Assembly: GCA_004144865.1 (NCBI GenBank)
Contig: SEAY01000001.1
Location: 60,770-124,769 of the forward strand
Source: Comamonadaceae bacterium
GTDB taxonomy: Bacteria; Pseudomonadota; Gammaproteobacteria; Burkholderiales; Burkholderiaceae_C
Length of the DNA: 64,000 bases
Reading direction: 5' to 3'
In this document: in pieces, positions 22,201 through 30,186 of the stretch
Layout: every line of letters starts with the position of its first letter
Numbering within the stretch: the first letter of the stretch is position 1
Translations under genes and position numbers: made by a program
The notes under the pieces: model-generated
Told to the model about the DNA's origin: nothing
Databases searched by the model: none
What the model saw: only the letters and a program-made list of their open reading frames with translations

Positions 22201-22774
22201 TGAGGTTCTCGCGCGTGTCGTGCAACCGGTGCTCGGTCTCGCGGCGGCGCTCCTTGTACTTGGAGACGCCCGCGGCCTCCTCGAGGAACAGGCGCAGCTC
22301 CTCGGGCTTGGATTCGATGATGCGGCTGATCGTGCCCTGGCCGATGATGGCGTAGGCGCGCGGGCCCAGGCCCGTGCCCAGGAACACGTCCTGCACGTCG
22401 CGCCGGCGCACCGGCTGGTTGTTGATGTAGTAGCTGGAGGTGCCGTCGCGCGTGAGCACGCGCTTGACCGCGATCTCGGCGAACTGGCTCCACTGGCCGC
22501 CGGCGCGGTGGTCGGCGTTGTCGAACACCAGTTCGACGGACGAGCGCGAGGCGGGCTTGCGCGTGTTCGTGCCGTTGAAGATCACGTCCTGCATGGACTC
22601 GCCGCGCAGCTCGCTGGCCTTGGACTCGCCCAGCACCCAGCGCACCGCGTCCATGATGTTGGACTTGCCGCAGCCGTTGGGCCCCACCACCCCCACCAGC
22701 TGCCCGGGCAGCATGAAGTTGGTGGGCTCGGCAAAGGACTTGAACCCGGAAAGCTTGATCGATGTGAGACGCAC
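19262..22774 (-). CDS. smc: Chromosome segregation ATPase SMC
   Basis: 1170 residues. N-terminal ATPase half with Walker A GPNGCGKSNIMDAV (about residue 33), a long coiled coil rich in Glu/Gln/Ala, a hinge around residues 500-620 (GLGGLQGLWSRI to VKSGHAVTAH), a second coiled coil, and a C-terminal half with signature LLSGGEKALTA and Walker B FCLLDEVDAPLDD. It organises and separates sister chromosomes with ScpA/ScpB. Full family length. First gene of the smc-zipA-ligA operon; its upstream gap (22775-22980) contains a GC hairpin and is shared with the divergent DUF72 gene. Confidence 0.97.
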   Translation of the reverse strand: MRLTSIKLSGFKSFAEPTNFMLPGQLVGVVGPNGCGKSNIMDAVRWVLGESKASELRGESMQDVIFNGTNTRKPASRSSVELVFDNADHRAGGQWSQFAEIAVKRVLTRDGTSSYYINNQPVRRRDVQDVFLGTGLGPRAYAIIGQGTISRIIESKPEELRLFLEEAAGVSKYKERRRETEHRLHDTRENLTRVEDILRELNANLEKLEKQAEVAAKYNQLQADVNLKQHQLWFLKRAEAEGDQGRIKADADKAVNDLEGRVADLRRIESELETIRQAHYAAGDQVNQAQGQLYEASAEVGRLEAEIRFVVEGRQRVEQRLVQLKEQTAQWGTRKEEAEAETENLAAQTMEAEEKATLLAAQVEEQGLQLPDLEEALRQAQARSSEQRGAVAQVQQQIQVLAADQRNIEEQSRQLNQRRERLVADRNALDAPDEQRLVNLQGQLTTAQEAAETADARLHELQEQVPQLDEDRRAKQQDVNTQGARQADLSARMEALKALQEKVRTDGKLQPWLAKHGLGGLQGLWSRIHVEQGWESALEAALRERLNSLEVSRLEMVRAFASDAPPAKLAFYHAPAAGAPEAPAALPRLSDLLRLNDAGQKGLLADWLHGCYTAATLEDALASRDKLQPGESIYVKSGHAVTAHSVSFYAQDSEQAGLLARQQEIENLEKQLRAQGLINEEARSALVRAEAAYSDAAQRLTTARREAAETQSRAHELQVETLRLTQLAEQTRARSEQISGDLAEVDALLEELQERRVSAEGRFEELDMQLADSQERHAQLDERVIEAERKVAEAREQHRSLERQAQESQFAQRALEARRGELQRAIETATQQATSIAAEEERARAELARLTDAAAQAGLQSALQLKSEREQALGAKRSEYDDLTAKLRASDERRLQLERELDPLRQRITDLQLKEQAARLGLEQYTQLLTEAQADLEAVGKSIEEGSVRLTGLSSEIDRLHREVAALGAVNLAALEELSTARERKQFLDAQTKDLTEAMTTLEDAIKKIDAETRDLLGSTFQTVNEHFGRMFPELFGGGNARLVMTGEEILDSGVQVMAQPPGKKNQTIHLLSGGEKALTAIALVFAIFQLNPAPFCLLDEVDAPLDDANTERYAKLVSAMSKETQFLFISHNKIAMEMAEQLIGVTMQEQGVSRIVAVDMESAVTMAEA

Positions 22775-22808
22775 GGCCCCTCGCCCTGACTCTTGGTTCG
22801 AATAAGGA

Positions 22809-22832
22809 ACGCCGGCCCTCTGAAGCCGGCGT
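22809..22832. other. Hairpin between smc and the DUF72 gene
   Basis: ACGCCGGC (22809-22816) and GCCGGCGT (22825-22832) form a perfect 8-bp stem with an 8-base loop, 35 bases upstream of the smc ATG. On the minus strand it is followed by TCCTTATT, loosely like a terminator, but no minus-strand gene lies upstream to terminate. It could be a leader structure or operator for smc. Apart from this I see nothing in the 206-base gap. Confidence 0.4.
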
Positions 22833-22980
22833 CGTTGCGGAAATGATAACCGGTGGGCTGCCGGGGAGACTCGTAGCGCGGCCGTGGTTTCCCCTGCTCA
22901 CCCGCGCGAACCGTTCGTGACGTATGTCACGCGGCCCGGGCACGGCCCCCGCAACGGCCGGCTTCTGGCAAAAAGCAGCC

Positions 22981-23868
22981 ATGTCGGGACAGGTCCTCAT
23001 CGGCGTATCCGGCTGGCGCTACACCCCCTGGCGCGGCCATTTCTATCCCCGGGGGCTGGCGCAGTCGCGCGAGCTGCAGCACGCCTCGCGCGCCTTCCCC
23101 TCGCTGGAGCTCAATGGCTCCTTCTACTCGCTGCAGCATCCCGCCAGCTACGCGACGTGGGCGCGCGACACGCCGCCCGGCTTCGTGTTCGCCGTCAAGG
23201 GCAGCCGCTACATCACGCACATGCTGAAGCTGCGCAACATCGATGCGGCGCTGGCCAACTTCTTCGCCTCGGGCCTGTTCGCGCTGGGCGACAAGCTCGG
23301 GCCCATCCTGTGGCAGTTCCCACCGATGCTGCGCTTCCACCCCGAAGTGTTCGAAGCCTTCTTCGAAAAGCTGCCGGGCACCACGCACGAAGCCGCGAGC
23401 ATCGCGCGCGGGCACGACGAGCGGCTGGAAGGCCGCGCCCTGCTGGAACCCGGGCGCAACCGGCGGCTACGCCACGCGGTAGAAGTGCGGCACGACAGCT
23501 TCGTCACGCCGGATTTCATCCGGCTGCTGCGCAAGTACCGCATCGCCTGGGTGGTGGCCGACACGCCGAAGCCGTGGCCGCTGTACGAGGACGTCACGGC
23601 CGATTTCGTCTACATGCGCCTGCACGGCTCCACCGAGCTGTACAACAGCCGCTATACGACGCACGAACTGGAGCGCTGGGCACGGTTCATCTCCGCGTGG
23701 CGCGACGGCGGTGAGCCGCAGGACGCCCGCCTGATCTGCCCCACCCGGGCGCGGGCGCGCGGCGGCCGCGACGTGTACTGCTATTTCGACAACACCGACA
23801 AGCGCCATGCGCCGGAGAACGCGCGGGAGCTCATGAACCTGCTGGGCGTGCACTGGCCGGCCCGGTAG
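22981..23868 (+). CDS. DUF72 (YecE-family) protein
   Basis: 295 residues with the DUF72 opening MSGQVLIGVSGWRYTPWRGHFYP, then LELNGSFYSLQ, FVFAVKGSRYITH, GPILWQFPP, VEVRHDSF, VYMRLHGS and a C-terminal CYFDNTDKRHAPENA. The fold is a TIM barrel related to UV-endonuclease/xylose-isomerase-like enzymes; the function is not known. I start at ATG 22981, where the domain begins; an in-frame ATG at 22924 would add 19 residues of no family character. Confidence 0.9.
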   Translation: MSGQVLIGVSGWRYTPWRGHFYPRGLAQSRELQHASRAFPSLELNGSFYSLQHPASYATWARDTPPGFVFAVKGSRYITHMLKLRNIDAALANFFASGLFALGDKLGPILWQFPPMLRFHPEVFEAFFEKLPGTTHEAASIARGHDERLEGRALLEPGRNRRLRHAVEVRHDSFVTPDFIRLLRKYRIAWVVADTPKPWPLYEDVTADFVYMRLHGSTELYNSRYTTHELERWARFISAWRDGGEPQDARLICPTRARARGGRDVYCYFDNTDKRHAPENARELMNLLGVHWPAR

Positions 23869-24037
23869 CCGACCTCCGGGCTGCATGCGGGCACCGCTCA
23901 TCCGCCTTGGTCCGCATCGGTAACCGAATGTTCTTCGTTGTGTGCACTATTTGCCCACCAGGGCCACACAGGACTCGTCTGTACTACTACATTCTCGTCC
24001 TTCATTAAGCATTCTGCTTATCCGGAAGGAAAGTTTC

Positions 24038-24811
24038 TTGAATCCGACGCCCTTGCCTGCCTCCTTCGACATCCCCTATGTCGTGCTCTCCCTCCTCATC
24101 TCCACGGTCGGCGCCTTCGTCGCCCTCACCGCCGCGGCCGGCATCGCCGGACGGAACCGGCCCCTCAATCGCGTGAACCTCTTCGCGGCCGGCGTCGCCC
24201 TCGGCGGCATCGGCATCTGGGCGATGCACTTCATCGGCATGCTGGCCATGCAGGTCGACATGGGCGTGGGCTATGCCGTGACCGAAACCCTCGTGTCGCT
24301 CGCCTTCGCGGTCGTCGGCAGCACGCTCGCCCTGTCGTGGGTGGCCCGCCACCCGGGCAGCACGCGCCACCTGCTGCAAGGTGGGCTGGTGCTGGGCCTC
24401 GCCGTGTGCGTGATGCACTACCTGGGCATGTACGGCATGCGGTTCGGCGGCTACTTCCAGTGGTCCGGCACGCTCGTGGGCGTGTCCGTGCTGATCGCGC
24501 TCGTGGCGGCGACGGCGGCGCTCTTCCTGGCCTTCTCCGCGCGCGGCCTCGCAGCACGCGCGCTGGCGGCGGTGGTGATGGGCGTCGCCGTCTGCGCGAT
24601 GCACTACACCGGCATGGCGGCCGCCACCTTCATCTGCACGTCCGCCACGCCCGGCCTCATCCCTCCCGGCTTCGGTGTCGTCGCCGCGCGCGACCTGCCG
24701 GTGCTCGTGTCGGTGCTCGCGCTCGGGATGGCCTTCGTCATCTCGGTGGACCAGGTGTTCCAGCGGCTGGGCGCGGCGCCTTCCGGGCAGCCGGTGCGCC
24801 GGCGCGCCTGA
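24038..24811 (+). CDS. MHYT-domain membrane sensor
   Basis: 257 residues, about seven membrane helices. Three copies of the MHYT signature are seen: WAMHFIGMLAM, VMHYLGMYGM and AMHYTGMAAA. MHYT domains are thought to bind copper through these His/Met residues and to sense O2, CO or NO; usually they are fused to GGDEF/EAL or kinase domains, but here the protein ends after the sensor (QPVRRRA). I favour the TTG at 24038, with GGAAGGAAAG just upstream; the ATG at 23942 would add an unlikely leader. The 169 bases before it are visibly AT-richer than their surroundings and probably hold the promoter. Confidence 0.85.
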   Translation: MNPTPLPASFDIPYVVLSLLISTVGAFVALTAAAGIAGRNRPLNRVNLFAAGVALGGIGIWAMHFIGMLAMQVDMGVGYAVTETLVSLAFAVVGSTLALSWVARHPGSTRHLLQGGLVLGLAVCVMHYLGMYGMRFGGYFQWSGTLVGVSVLIALVAATAALFLAFSARGLAARALAAVVMGVAVCAMHYTGMAAATFICTSATPGLIPPGFGVVAARDLPVLVSVLALGMAFVISVDQVFQRLGAAPSGQPVRRRA

Positions 24812-24831
24812 GGCGCCCCGCTGGCAGGCGG

Positions 24832-24837
24832 GATAAT
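24832..24837 (+). promoter_or_regulatory. Candidate -10 element for a leaderless dapC transcript
   Basis: GATAAT followed by six bases (CCGGGG) and the dapC ATG, with no Shine-Dalgarno. Same layout as before map. No clear -35 box. Confidence 0.4.
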
Positions 24838-24843
24838 CCGGGG

Positions 24844-26046
24844 ATGAATCCCCTGTTGTCCCGCCTGCAGCCCTATCCGTTCGAGCGGCTGCGGCAACTG
24901 TTCGACGGCGTCACGCCCAGCCCCGCGCACCGCCCCATCAGCCTGGGCATCGGCGAGCCGAAGCACCCCACCCCGGAGTTCATCAAGCGCGCGCTGGCGG
25001 CGGCGATGGACACGCCCGGCAACGACCTGTCCGGCTACCCGCCCACGGCCGGCACGCCGAAGCTGCGCGAATCGTGCGCCGCCTGGCTGCAGCGCCGCTA
25101 CGGCCTGCAGGTGGATCCCGCCACGCAGTTGCTGCCGGTGAACGGTTCGCGCGAGGCGCTGTTCGCGCTGGCGCAGACGGTGATCGATCCGACGCGTCCA
25201 GCCGTCGTGGTGTGCCCCAATCCGTTCTACCAGATCTACGAGGGGGCGGCCCTGCTCTCGGGCGCCGAGCCGTACTACGCGCCGAGCGACCCTGCGCGCA
25301 ACTTCGCCGTGGACTGGGACAGCGTGCCGGAGAGCGTGTGGGCGAAGACGCAGCTGCTGTACGTCTGCTCGCCGGGCAACCCCACCGGCGCGGTGATGCC
25401 GCTGGACGAGTGGAAGAAGCTGTTCGCCCTGCAGGACCGCCACGGCTTCGTGATCGCATCCGACGAGTGCTACAGCGAGATCTACTTCCGAGACGAACCC
25501 CCGCTGGGCGGGCTGGAAGCGGCGCAAAAGCTGGGGCGCACGGGCTTCCCCGGCCTGGTGATGCTGACCAGCCTGTCCAAGCGCAGCAACGTGCCGGGCA
25601 TGCGCAGCGGCTTCGTCGCCGGCGACGCGGCCCTCATCAAGCAGTTCCTGCTCTATCGCACCTACCACGGCAGCGCGATGAGCCCGATCGTCCAGGCCGC
25701 GAGCATCGCCGCCTGGGACGACGAGCAGCACGTGGTGGAGAACCGCGAGCTGTACCGGCGCAAGTTCGCCGAGGTCACCCCGCTGCTCGAAAAGGTGCTG
25801 GACGTGCGCCTGCCGGACGCCGGGTTCTACCTCTGGGCCGGGGTGCGCGGAAGCGACACCGCATTCGCCCGTGACCTGCTGGCTCAATACAATGTGACGG
25901 TGCTGCCCGGGAGCTACCTGGCGCGCGAGGCCGGCGGCGCGAACCCCGGTGCCGGCCGCGTGCGGATGGCGCTGGTGGCCGACACCGCCGAGTGCCTCGA
26001 AGCCGCGCAGCGCATCGTGCAGTTCGTCCAAAGCCATTCGAAGTAG
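24844..26046 (+). CDS. dapC: Succinyldiaminopimelate transaminase
   Basis: 400-residue fold-type I PLP aminotransferase. Seen: SLGIGEPKHPTPEFI, NGSREALFALAQ, NPFYQIYEGA, SPGNPTGAVM, the Asp of ASDECYSEIYF and the PLP Lys in TSLSKRSNVPGMRSGF. It converts N-succinyl-2-amino-6-ketopimelate to N-succinyl-diaminopimelate in lysine and peptidoglycan synthesis. The assignment over other class I aminotransferases rests on the next genes, dapD and dapE, which supply the flanking steps. Ten bases separate it from dapD. Confidence 0.93.
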   Translation: MNPLLSRLQPYPFERLRQLFDGVTPSPAHRPISLGIGEPKHPTPEFIKRALAAAMDTPGNDLSGYPPTAGTPKLRESCAAWLQRRYGLQVDPATQLLPVNGSREALFALAQTVIDPTRPAVVVCPNPFYQIYEGAALLSGAEPYYAPSDPARNFAVDWDSVPESVWAKTQLLYVCSPGNPTGAVMPLDEWKKLFALQDRHGFVIASDECYSEIYFRDEPPLGGLEAAQKLGRTGFPGLVMLTSLSKRSNVPGMRSGFVAGDAALIKQFLLYRTYHGSAMSPIVQAASIAAWDDEQHVVENRELYRRKFAEVTPLLEKVLDVRLPDAGFYLWAGVRGSDTAFARDLLAQYNVTVLPGSYLAREAGGANPGAGRVRMALVADTAECLEAAQRIVQFVQSHSK

Positions 26047-26055
26047 AAGATTCCC

Positions 26056-26880
26056 ATGACCCAGCAACTCCAGCAGATCATCGATACCGCGTGGGACAAC
26101 CGCGCCAGCCTGTCCCCCGCCTCCGCCCCCCAGGAAGTGCGCGACGCGGTGGAGCACGTGATCGCGGAACTGAACGCCGGCAAGCTGCGCGTGGCCACGC
26201 GGCAGGGCGTGGGCCAGTGGACCGTGCACCAGTGGATCAAGAAGGCGGTGCTGCTGTCCTTCCGCCTCAACGACAACGTGATGATGAAGGCCGGCGACCT
26301 GGCCTTCTTCGACAAGGTGCCGACCAAGTTCTCGCACCTGACGCCCGAGGAGATGGCGGCGACCGGCGTGCGCGTCGTGCCGCCGGCCGTGGCGCGCCGC
26401 GGCAGCTTTGTCGCCAAGGGCGCGATCCTCATGCCCAGCTACGTGAACATCGGCGCGTACGTCGACGAAGGCACCATGGTCGACACCTGGGCCACCGTCG
26501 GCTCCTGCGCGCAGGTGGGCAAGAACGTGCACCTCTCCGGCGGCGTGGGCCTCGGGGGCGTGCTGGAGCCGCTGCAGGCCAACCCGACGATCATCGAGGA
26601 CAACTGCTTCATCGGCGCGCGCTCCGAGATCGTCGAGGGCGTGATCGTGGAGGAGAACTCCGTGGTGTCCATGGGGGTGTACATCGGCCAGAGCACGCCG
26701 ATCTACGACCGCGCCACCGGCGAGACCCACTACGGCCGCGTGCCGGCCGGCTCGGTGGTCATCTCCGGCAGCCTGCCCAAGGACAACGGCCGCTACAACC
26801 TGTACGCGGCGATCATCGTGAAGAAGGTGGACGCGAAGACGCGATCCACCACGAGCCTGAACGACCTGCTGCGGGACTAG
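26056..26880 (+). CDS. dapD: 2,3,4,5-tetrahydropyridine-2,6-dicarboxylate N-succinyltransferase
   Basis: 274 residues. N-terminal helical domain, then a left-handed beta-helix with hexapeptide-type repeats ([38 protein letters not shown] is the DapD core, residues about 120-155), and a C-terminal cap ([21 protein letters not shown]). Transfers succinyl from succinyl-CoA to tetrahydrodipicolinate in the diaminopimelate pathway, as a trimer. Normal length. The family A palindromic pair begins four bases after its TAG stop. Confidence 0.97.
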   Translation: MTQQLQQIIDTAWDNRASLSPASAPQEVRDAVEHVIAELNAGKLRVATRQGVGQWTVHQWIKKAVLLSFRLNDNVMMKAGDLAFFDKVPTKFSHLTPEEMAATGVRVVPPAVARRGSFVAKGAILMPSYVNIGAYVDEGTMVDTWATVGSCAQVGKNVHLSGGVGLGGVLEPLQANPTIIEDNCFIGARSEIVEGVIVEENSVVSMGVYIGQSTPIYDRATGETHYGRVPAGSVVISGSLPKDNGRYNLYAAIIVKKVDAKTRSTTSLNDLLRD

Positions 26881-26883
26881 CAC

Positions 26884-26945
26884 CGTCATTCCCGCGCAGG
26901 CGGGAATCCAGGGCGCCCTGGGTCCCCGCCTGCGCGGGGACGACG
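26884..26945. repeat. Head-to-head pair of family A palindromic repeats
   Basis: Unit 1 (26884-26914) reads CGTCATTCCCGCGCAGG then CGGGAATCCAGGGC; unit 2 (26914-26945) is its inverted partner in the CCCCGC form. Together they form a near-perfect 60-base dyad between dapD and pilU, which on RNA would fold into a long hairpin and could attenuate read-through or stabilise the upstream message. Confidence 0.9.
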
Positions 26946-26964
26946 CAAGAAGGAGGAGTAGAGG

Positions 26965-28128
26965 ATGGCAATGGGAACGATGGAGCGCATCCTGCGCCTG
27001 ATGGCCGAGAAGAAGGCCTCGGACGTGTACCTGTCGGCGCACGCGCCGGCGATGATCAAGATCAACGGCCAGACCGTGCCGATCAACAACCAGCTGCTGC
27101 CGCCCGATGCGACCCGCAGCCTGCTGGCCGAGGTACTGCCCGCCCACCGCATGGAGGAACTCGATGCCTCCGGCGAGCTGAACATGGCCTACCAGGTGGA
27201 GGGCTCGGGCAACTTCCGCTTCTCCGCCATGCGCCAGCGCGGCACGATCGCGGCCGTCATCCGCTACATCGCCACCGAGATCCCTCCGCTCGCCTCGCTG
27301 CAGGTGCCGATGATCCTCGGCGACCTGATCATGGAAAAGCGCGGCCTCCTGCTGATGGTGGGCTCCACCGGCGCCGGCAAGAGCACCACGCTCGCGGCCA
27401 TGATGGACCACCGCAACGAGAGCACCAGCGGCCACATCCTCACCATCGAGGACCCGGTGGAGTTCATCTTCCGCAACAAGCGCAGCGTCGTGAACCAGCG
27501 CGAGGTGGGCAGCGACACGCAGTCGCTGCAGACCGCATTGAAGAACGCGCTGCGGCAGGCCCCGGACGTGATCCTGATCGGCGAGATCCGCGACCGCGAG
27601 ACGATGTCGGCGGCCATCGCCTACGCGCAGTCGGGCCACCTGTGCCTGGCGACCATGCACGCCAACAACAGCTACCAGGCCCTCAACCGGATCCTGTCGT
27701 TCTATCCGGTGGAAGTGCGGCCCACCATGCTGGGCGACCTGGCGGCGGCGCTGAAGGCCATCGTGTCGCAGCGCCTGCTTCGCACGGCAGCCGGCGGCCG
27801 TGCCCCGGCGGTGGAAGTGATGCTCAACACCAAGCTCGTCTCCGAACTCATCGAGAAGGGCGACTTCTCCGGCGTGAAGGAAGCGATGGAGAAATCCATG
27901 GCCGAGGGTTCGCAGACCTTCGAGCAGGACATCGCGCGCCTCATCATGGACGGCATGGTGGACAAGAAGGAAGGCCTGGCCTACGCCGACTCGCCCACCA
28001 ACCTGCAGTGGCGCCTGCAGAACAGCGCGCAGGCCGCCGCCCAGGCGGTCGGCAACGAAGGGGACAGCGAAGCCGACCTCGACGACGAACCCTCCTTCAC
28101 CGAAATCACGCTCGACGTGAAACACTAA
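26965..28128 (+). CDS. pilU: PilT/PilU-family type IV pilus retraction ATPase
   Basis: 387-residue secretion/retraction ATPase. Walker [15 protein letters not shown], Asp box [10 protein letters not shown], Walker B-like [14 protein letters not shown] and His box [10 protein letters not shown] are all intact. The start [31 protein letters not shown] and the acidic C-terminal tail fit PilU better than PilT. It powers pilus retraction together with PilT. Preceded by AAGGAGGAG. Unusual place: between dapD and dapE, five bases before dapE, with no other pilus gene in view. It is probably co-transcribed with the dap genes past the repeat dyad. Confidence 0.9.
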   Translation: MAMGTMERILRLMAEKKASDVYLSAHAPAMIKINGQTVPINNQLLPPDATRSLLAEVLPAHRMEELDASGELNMAYQVEGSGNFRFSAMRQRGTIAAVIRYIATEIPPLASLQVPMILGDLIMEKRGLLLMVGSTGAGKSTTLAAMMDHRNESTSGHILTIEDPVEFIFRNKRSVVNQREVGSDTQSLQTALKNALRQAPDVILIGEIRDRETMSAAIAYAQSGHLCLATMHANNSYQALNRILSFYPVEVRPTMLGDLAAALKAIVSQRLLRTAAGGRAPAVEVMLNTKLVSELIEKGDFSGVKEAMEKSMAEGSQTFEQDIARLIMDGMVDKKEGLAYADSPTNLQWRLQNSAQAAAQAVGNEGDSEADLDDEPSFTEITLDVKH

Positions 28129-28132
28129 GGGC

Positions 28133-29281
28133 ATGTCCCGCACGCTCCACCTCGCCGAACAGCTCATCGCGCAGCGCTCCGTCACGCCCGAAGACGGGCA
28201 GTGCCAGGCGATCCTGGCGCAGCGGCTGCAGGCGCTCGGCTTCACCTGCGAAACCATCGCGAGCGGCCCGGCGAACTTCCGCGTGACCAACCTGTGGGCC
28301 AAGCGTCCCGGGAGCGGCGGCCGGACGCTGGCGTTCGCCGGGCACACCGACGTGGTGCCCACCGGCCCGCTGGAGCAGTGGAGCAGCGATCCCTTCGTGC
28401 CCACGCACCGCGACGGCAAGCTCTATGGCCGCGGCGCCGCGGACATGAAGACTTCCATCGCGGCCTTCGTGGTGGCCGTGGAGGAGTTCCTCGCGGCCCA
28501 CCCGCAGCCGGCCCTCGGCATCGCCTTCCTGCTCACCAGCGACGAGGAAGGCCCGAGCGTCGACGGCACGGTGGTGGTGTGCGAGAAGCTGCGCGAGCGC
28601 GGCGAGAAGCTCGACTTCTGCATCGTCGGCGAACCCACCTCCGTGGAACGCCTGGGTGACATGATCAAGAACGGCCGCCGCGGCAGCCTGACGGGCAAGC
28701 TCACGGTCAAGGGCATCCAGGCGCACATCGCCTATCCGCAGCTCGGGAAGAACCCGATCCACCTGGCTTTGCCCGCGCTCGACGAGCTGGCGAAGACCGA
28801 GTGGGACCGAGGCAACGACTACTTCCCGCCCACCAGCTTCCAGGTGAGCAACATCCACGGCGGCACCGGCGCGGGCAACATCATCCCGGGCTCCGTCGTG
28901 ATCGACTTCAACTTCCGCTTCGCCAGCGTGAGCACGGCGGAAGACCTGCAGCGACGGGTGCACGGCGTCCTCGACCGGCACGGACTCGACTACGAGCTCG
29001 CCTGGACCGTCGGCGGCCAGCCGTTCCTGACCACGCCCGGCGAACTGGTGGGGGCCGTGCAGGCGGCGATCCGCGAGCAGGCCGGCATCGAAACCGAACT
29101 CTCCACGACGGGCGGCACCAGCGACGGCCGCTTCATCTCGCGCATCTGCCCGCAGGTGATCGAGTTCGGTCCCATCAACGCCAGCATCCACAAGATCGAC
29201 GAGCACGTGCGCGTGGCCGACCTCGATCCGCTGAAGGACATCTACCGCCGCACGCTGGAGCACCTGGACCGGCTGCCGTGA
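28133..29281 (+). CDS. dapE: Succinyl-diaminopimelate desuccinylase
   Basis: 382-residue M20-family dinuclear zinc hydrolase. [14 protein letters not shown] provides the first zinc His and Asp, [14 protein letters not shown] the bridging Asp region, [12 protein letters not shown] the catalytic Glu pair, and [15 protein letters not shown] the last zinc His. It releases L,L-diaminopimelate from its succinyl form. Completes the dapC-dapD-dapE set in one direction. Its stop overlaps the prmB GTG (GTGA). Confidence 0.96.
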   Translation: MSRTLHLAEQLIAQRSVTPEDGQCQAILAQRLQALGFTCETIASGPANFRVTNLWAKRPGSGGRTLAFAGHTDVVPTGPLEQWSSDPFVPTHRDGKLYGRGAADMKTSIAAFVVAVEEFLAAHPQPALGIAFLLTSDEEGPSVDGTVVVCEKLRERGEKLDFCIVGEPTSVERLGDMIKNGRRGSLTGKLTVKGIQAHIAYPQLGKNPIHLALPALDELAKTEWDRGNDYFPPTSFQVSNIHGGTGAGNIIPGSVVIDFNFRFASVSTAEDLQRRVHGVLDRHGLDYELAWTVGGQPFLTTPGELVGAVQAAIREQAGIETELSTTGGTSDGRFISRICPQVIEFGPINASIHKIDEHVRVADLDPLKDIYRRTLEHLDRLP

Positions 29282-30156
29282 AGCTGCTCGCGCTGGTGGA
29301 GGAAGCGGCCTCGCGGCTGGAGGCGGGCGGCGTCGGCTTCGGGCACGGCACCACGAATGCCTTCGACGAGGCGGCCTGGCTGGTGCTGTGGAGCCTGGGC
29401 CTGCCCCTGGACGCGCTGGACGAACACGAGGCGCGCGAGGTCGATGCGCAGGAAGAGCGCGAGGTGCGCGCCCTGGTGGAGGAGCGCATCGCCAGCCGCA
29501 AGCCGGCGGCCTACCTGACGCGCGAGGCCTGGCTGCAGGGCGTGGCGTTCTACGTGGACGAACGCGCCATCGTGCCGCGCAGCTTCATCGCCGAACTCCT
29601 GGCCGAGGGCACCCTCGATCCGTGGCTCTCCGAGCGCACGCGCAAGGTGCTGGACCTGTGCACGGGCAACGGCAGCCTGGCCGTGCTGGCGGCGATGGCC
29701 TATCCGGACGTCGAGGTGGATGCCGCGGACATCTCCGCCGACGCGCTGGAGGTGGCCCGCATCAACGTGGACCGGCATGGATTGCAGGACCGCGTGCGGC
29801 TCGTGCAGTCCGACGGCCTGGCCGCCCTGCCCGGCCCGTACGACCTGATCCTGTGCAACCCGCCGTACGTGAACGCGCAGAGCATGGCGCAGCTGCCGGC
29901 GGAGTACCGGGCCGAGCCGGAGCTGGCGCTGGCGGGCGGCGCCGACGGCATGGACTTCGTCCGCGCGCTGCTGCGCGATGCGCCCTCGCGCATGAGCGAC
30001 GAGGCGGTGCTGGTGCTGGAGATCGGCAATGAACGCGAGCACTTCGAGCGCGCGTTCCCGCGGCTGGAGGCGGTGTGGCTGGAGACGAGCGCCGGTGAGG
30101 ACCAGGTGCTGCTGCTGACGAGAGATGTCATTGCGGGCTTGACCCGCAATCCATGA
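29278..30156 (+). CDS. prmB: Ribosomal protein uL3 (50S L3) N5-glutamine methyltransferase
   Basis: 292 residues. N-terminal helical domain, then a Rossmann SAM domain with [16 protein letters not shown] and the catalytic NPPY ([14 protein letters not shown]). The substrate call as PrmB rather than PrmC rests on general similarity and absence of neighbouring prfA. GTG start at 29278 overlaps the dapE stop. Odd: the last ten residues ([10 protein letters not shown]) and the stop codon are supplied by a palindromic repeat at 30124-30157, so the natural C-terminus has probably been replaced. Confidence 0.88.
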   Translation: MKLLALVEEAASRLEAGGVGFGHGTTNAFDEAAWLVLWSLGLPLDALDEHEAREVDAQEEREVRALVEERIASRKPAAYLTREAWLQGVAFYVDERAIVPRSFIAELLAEGTLDPWLSERTRKVLDLCTGNGSLAVLAAMAYPDVEVDAADISADALEVARINVDRHGLQDRVRLVQSDGLAALPGPYDLILCNPPYVNAQSMAQLPAEYRAEPELALAGGADGMDFVRALLRDAPSRMSDEAVLVLEIGNEREHFERAFPRLEAVWLETSAGEDQVLLLTRDVIAGLTRNP

Positions 30157-30157
30157 C
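30124..30157 (+). repeat. Palindromic repeat forming the end of prmB
   Basis: GATGTCATTGCGGG-CTTGA-CCCGCAATCCATGAC; stem ATTGCGGG/CCCGCAAT. It is a different family from the TTCCCGC repeat, though both share the flanking GTCATT and ATCCA. It supplies the TGA stop of prmB. Confidence 0.7.
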
Positions 30158-30186
30158 CGCCGTCCCGGACCTGCGAAAATCCCCCC

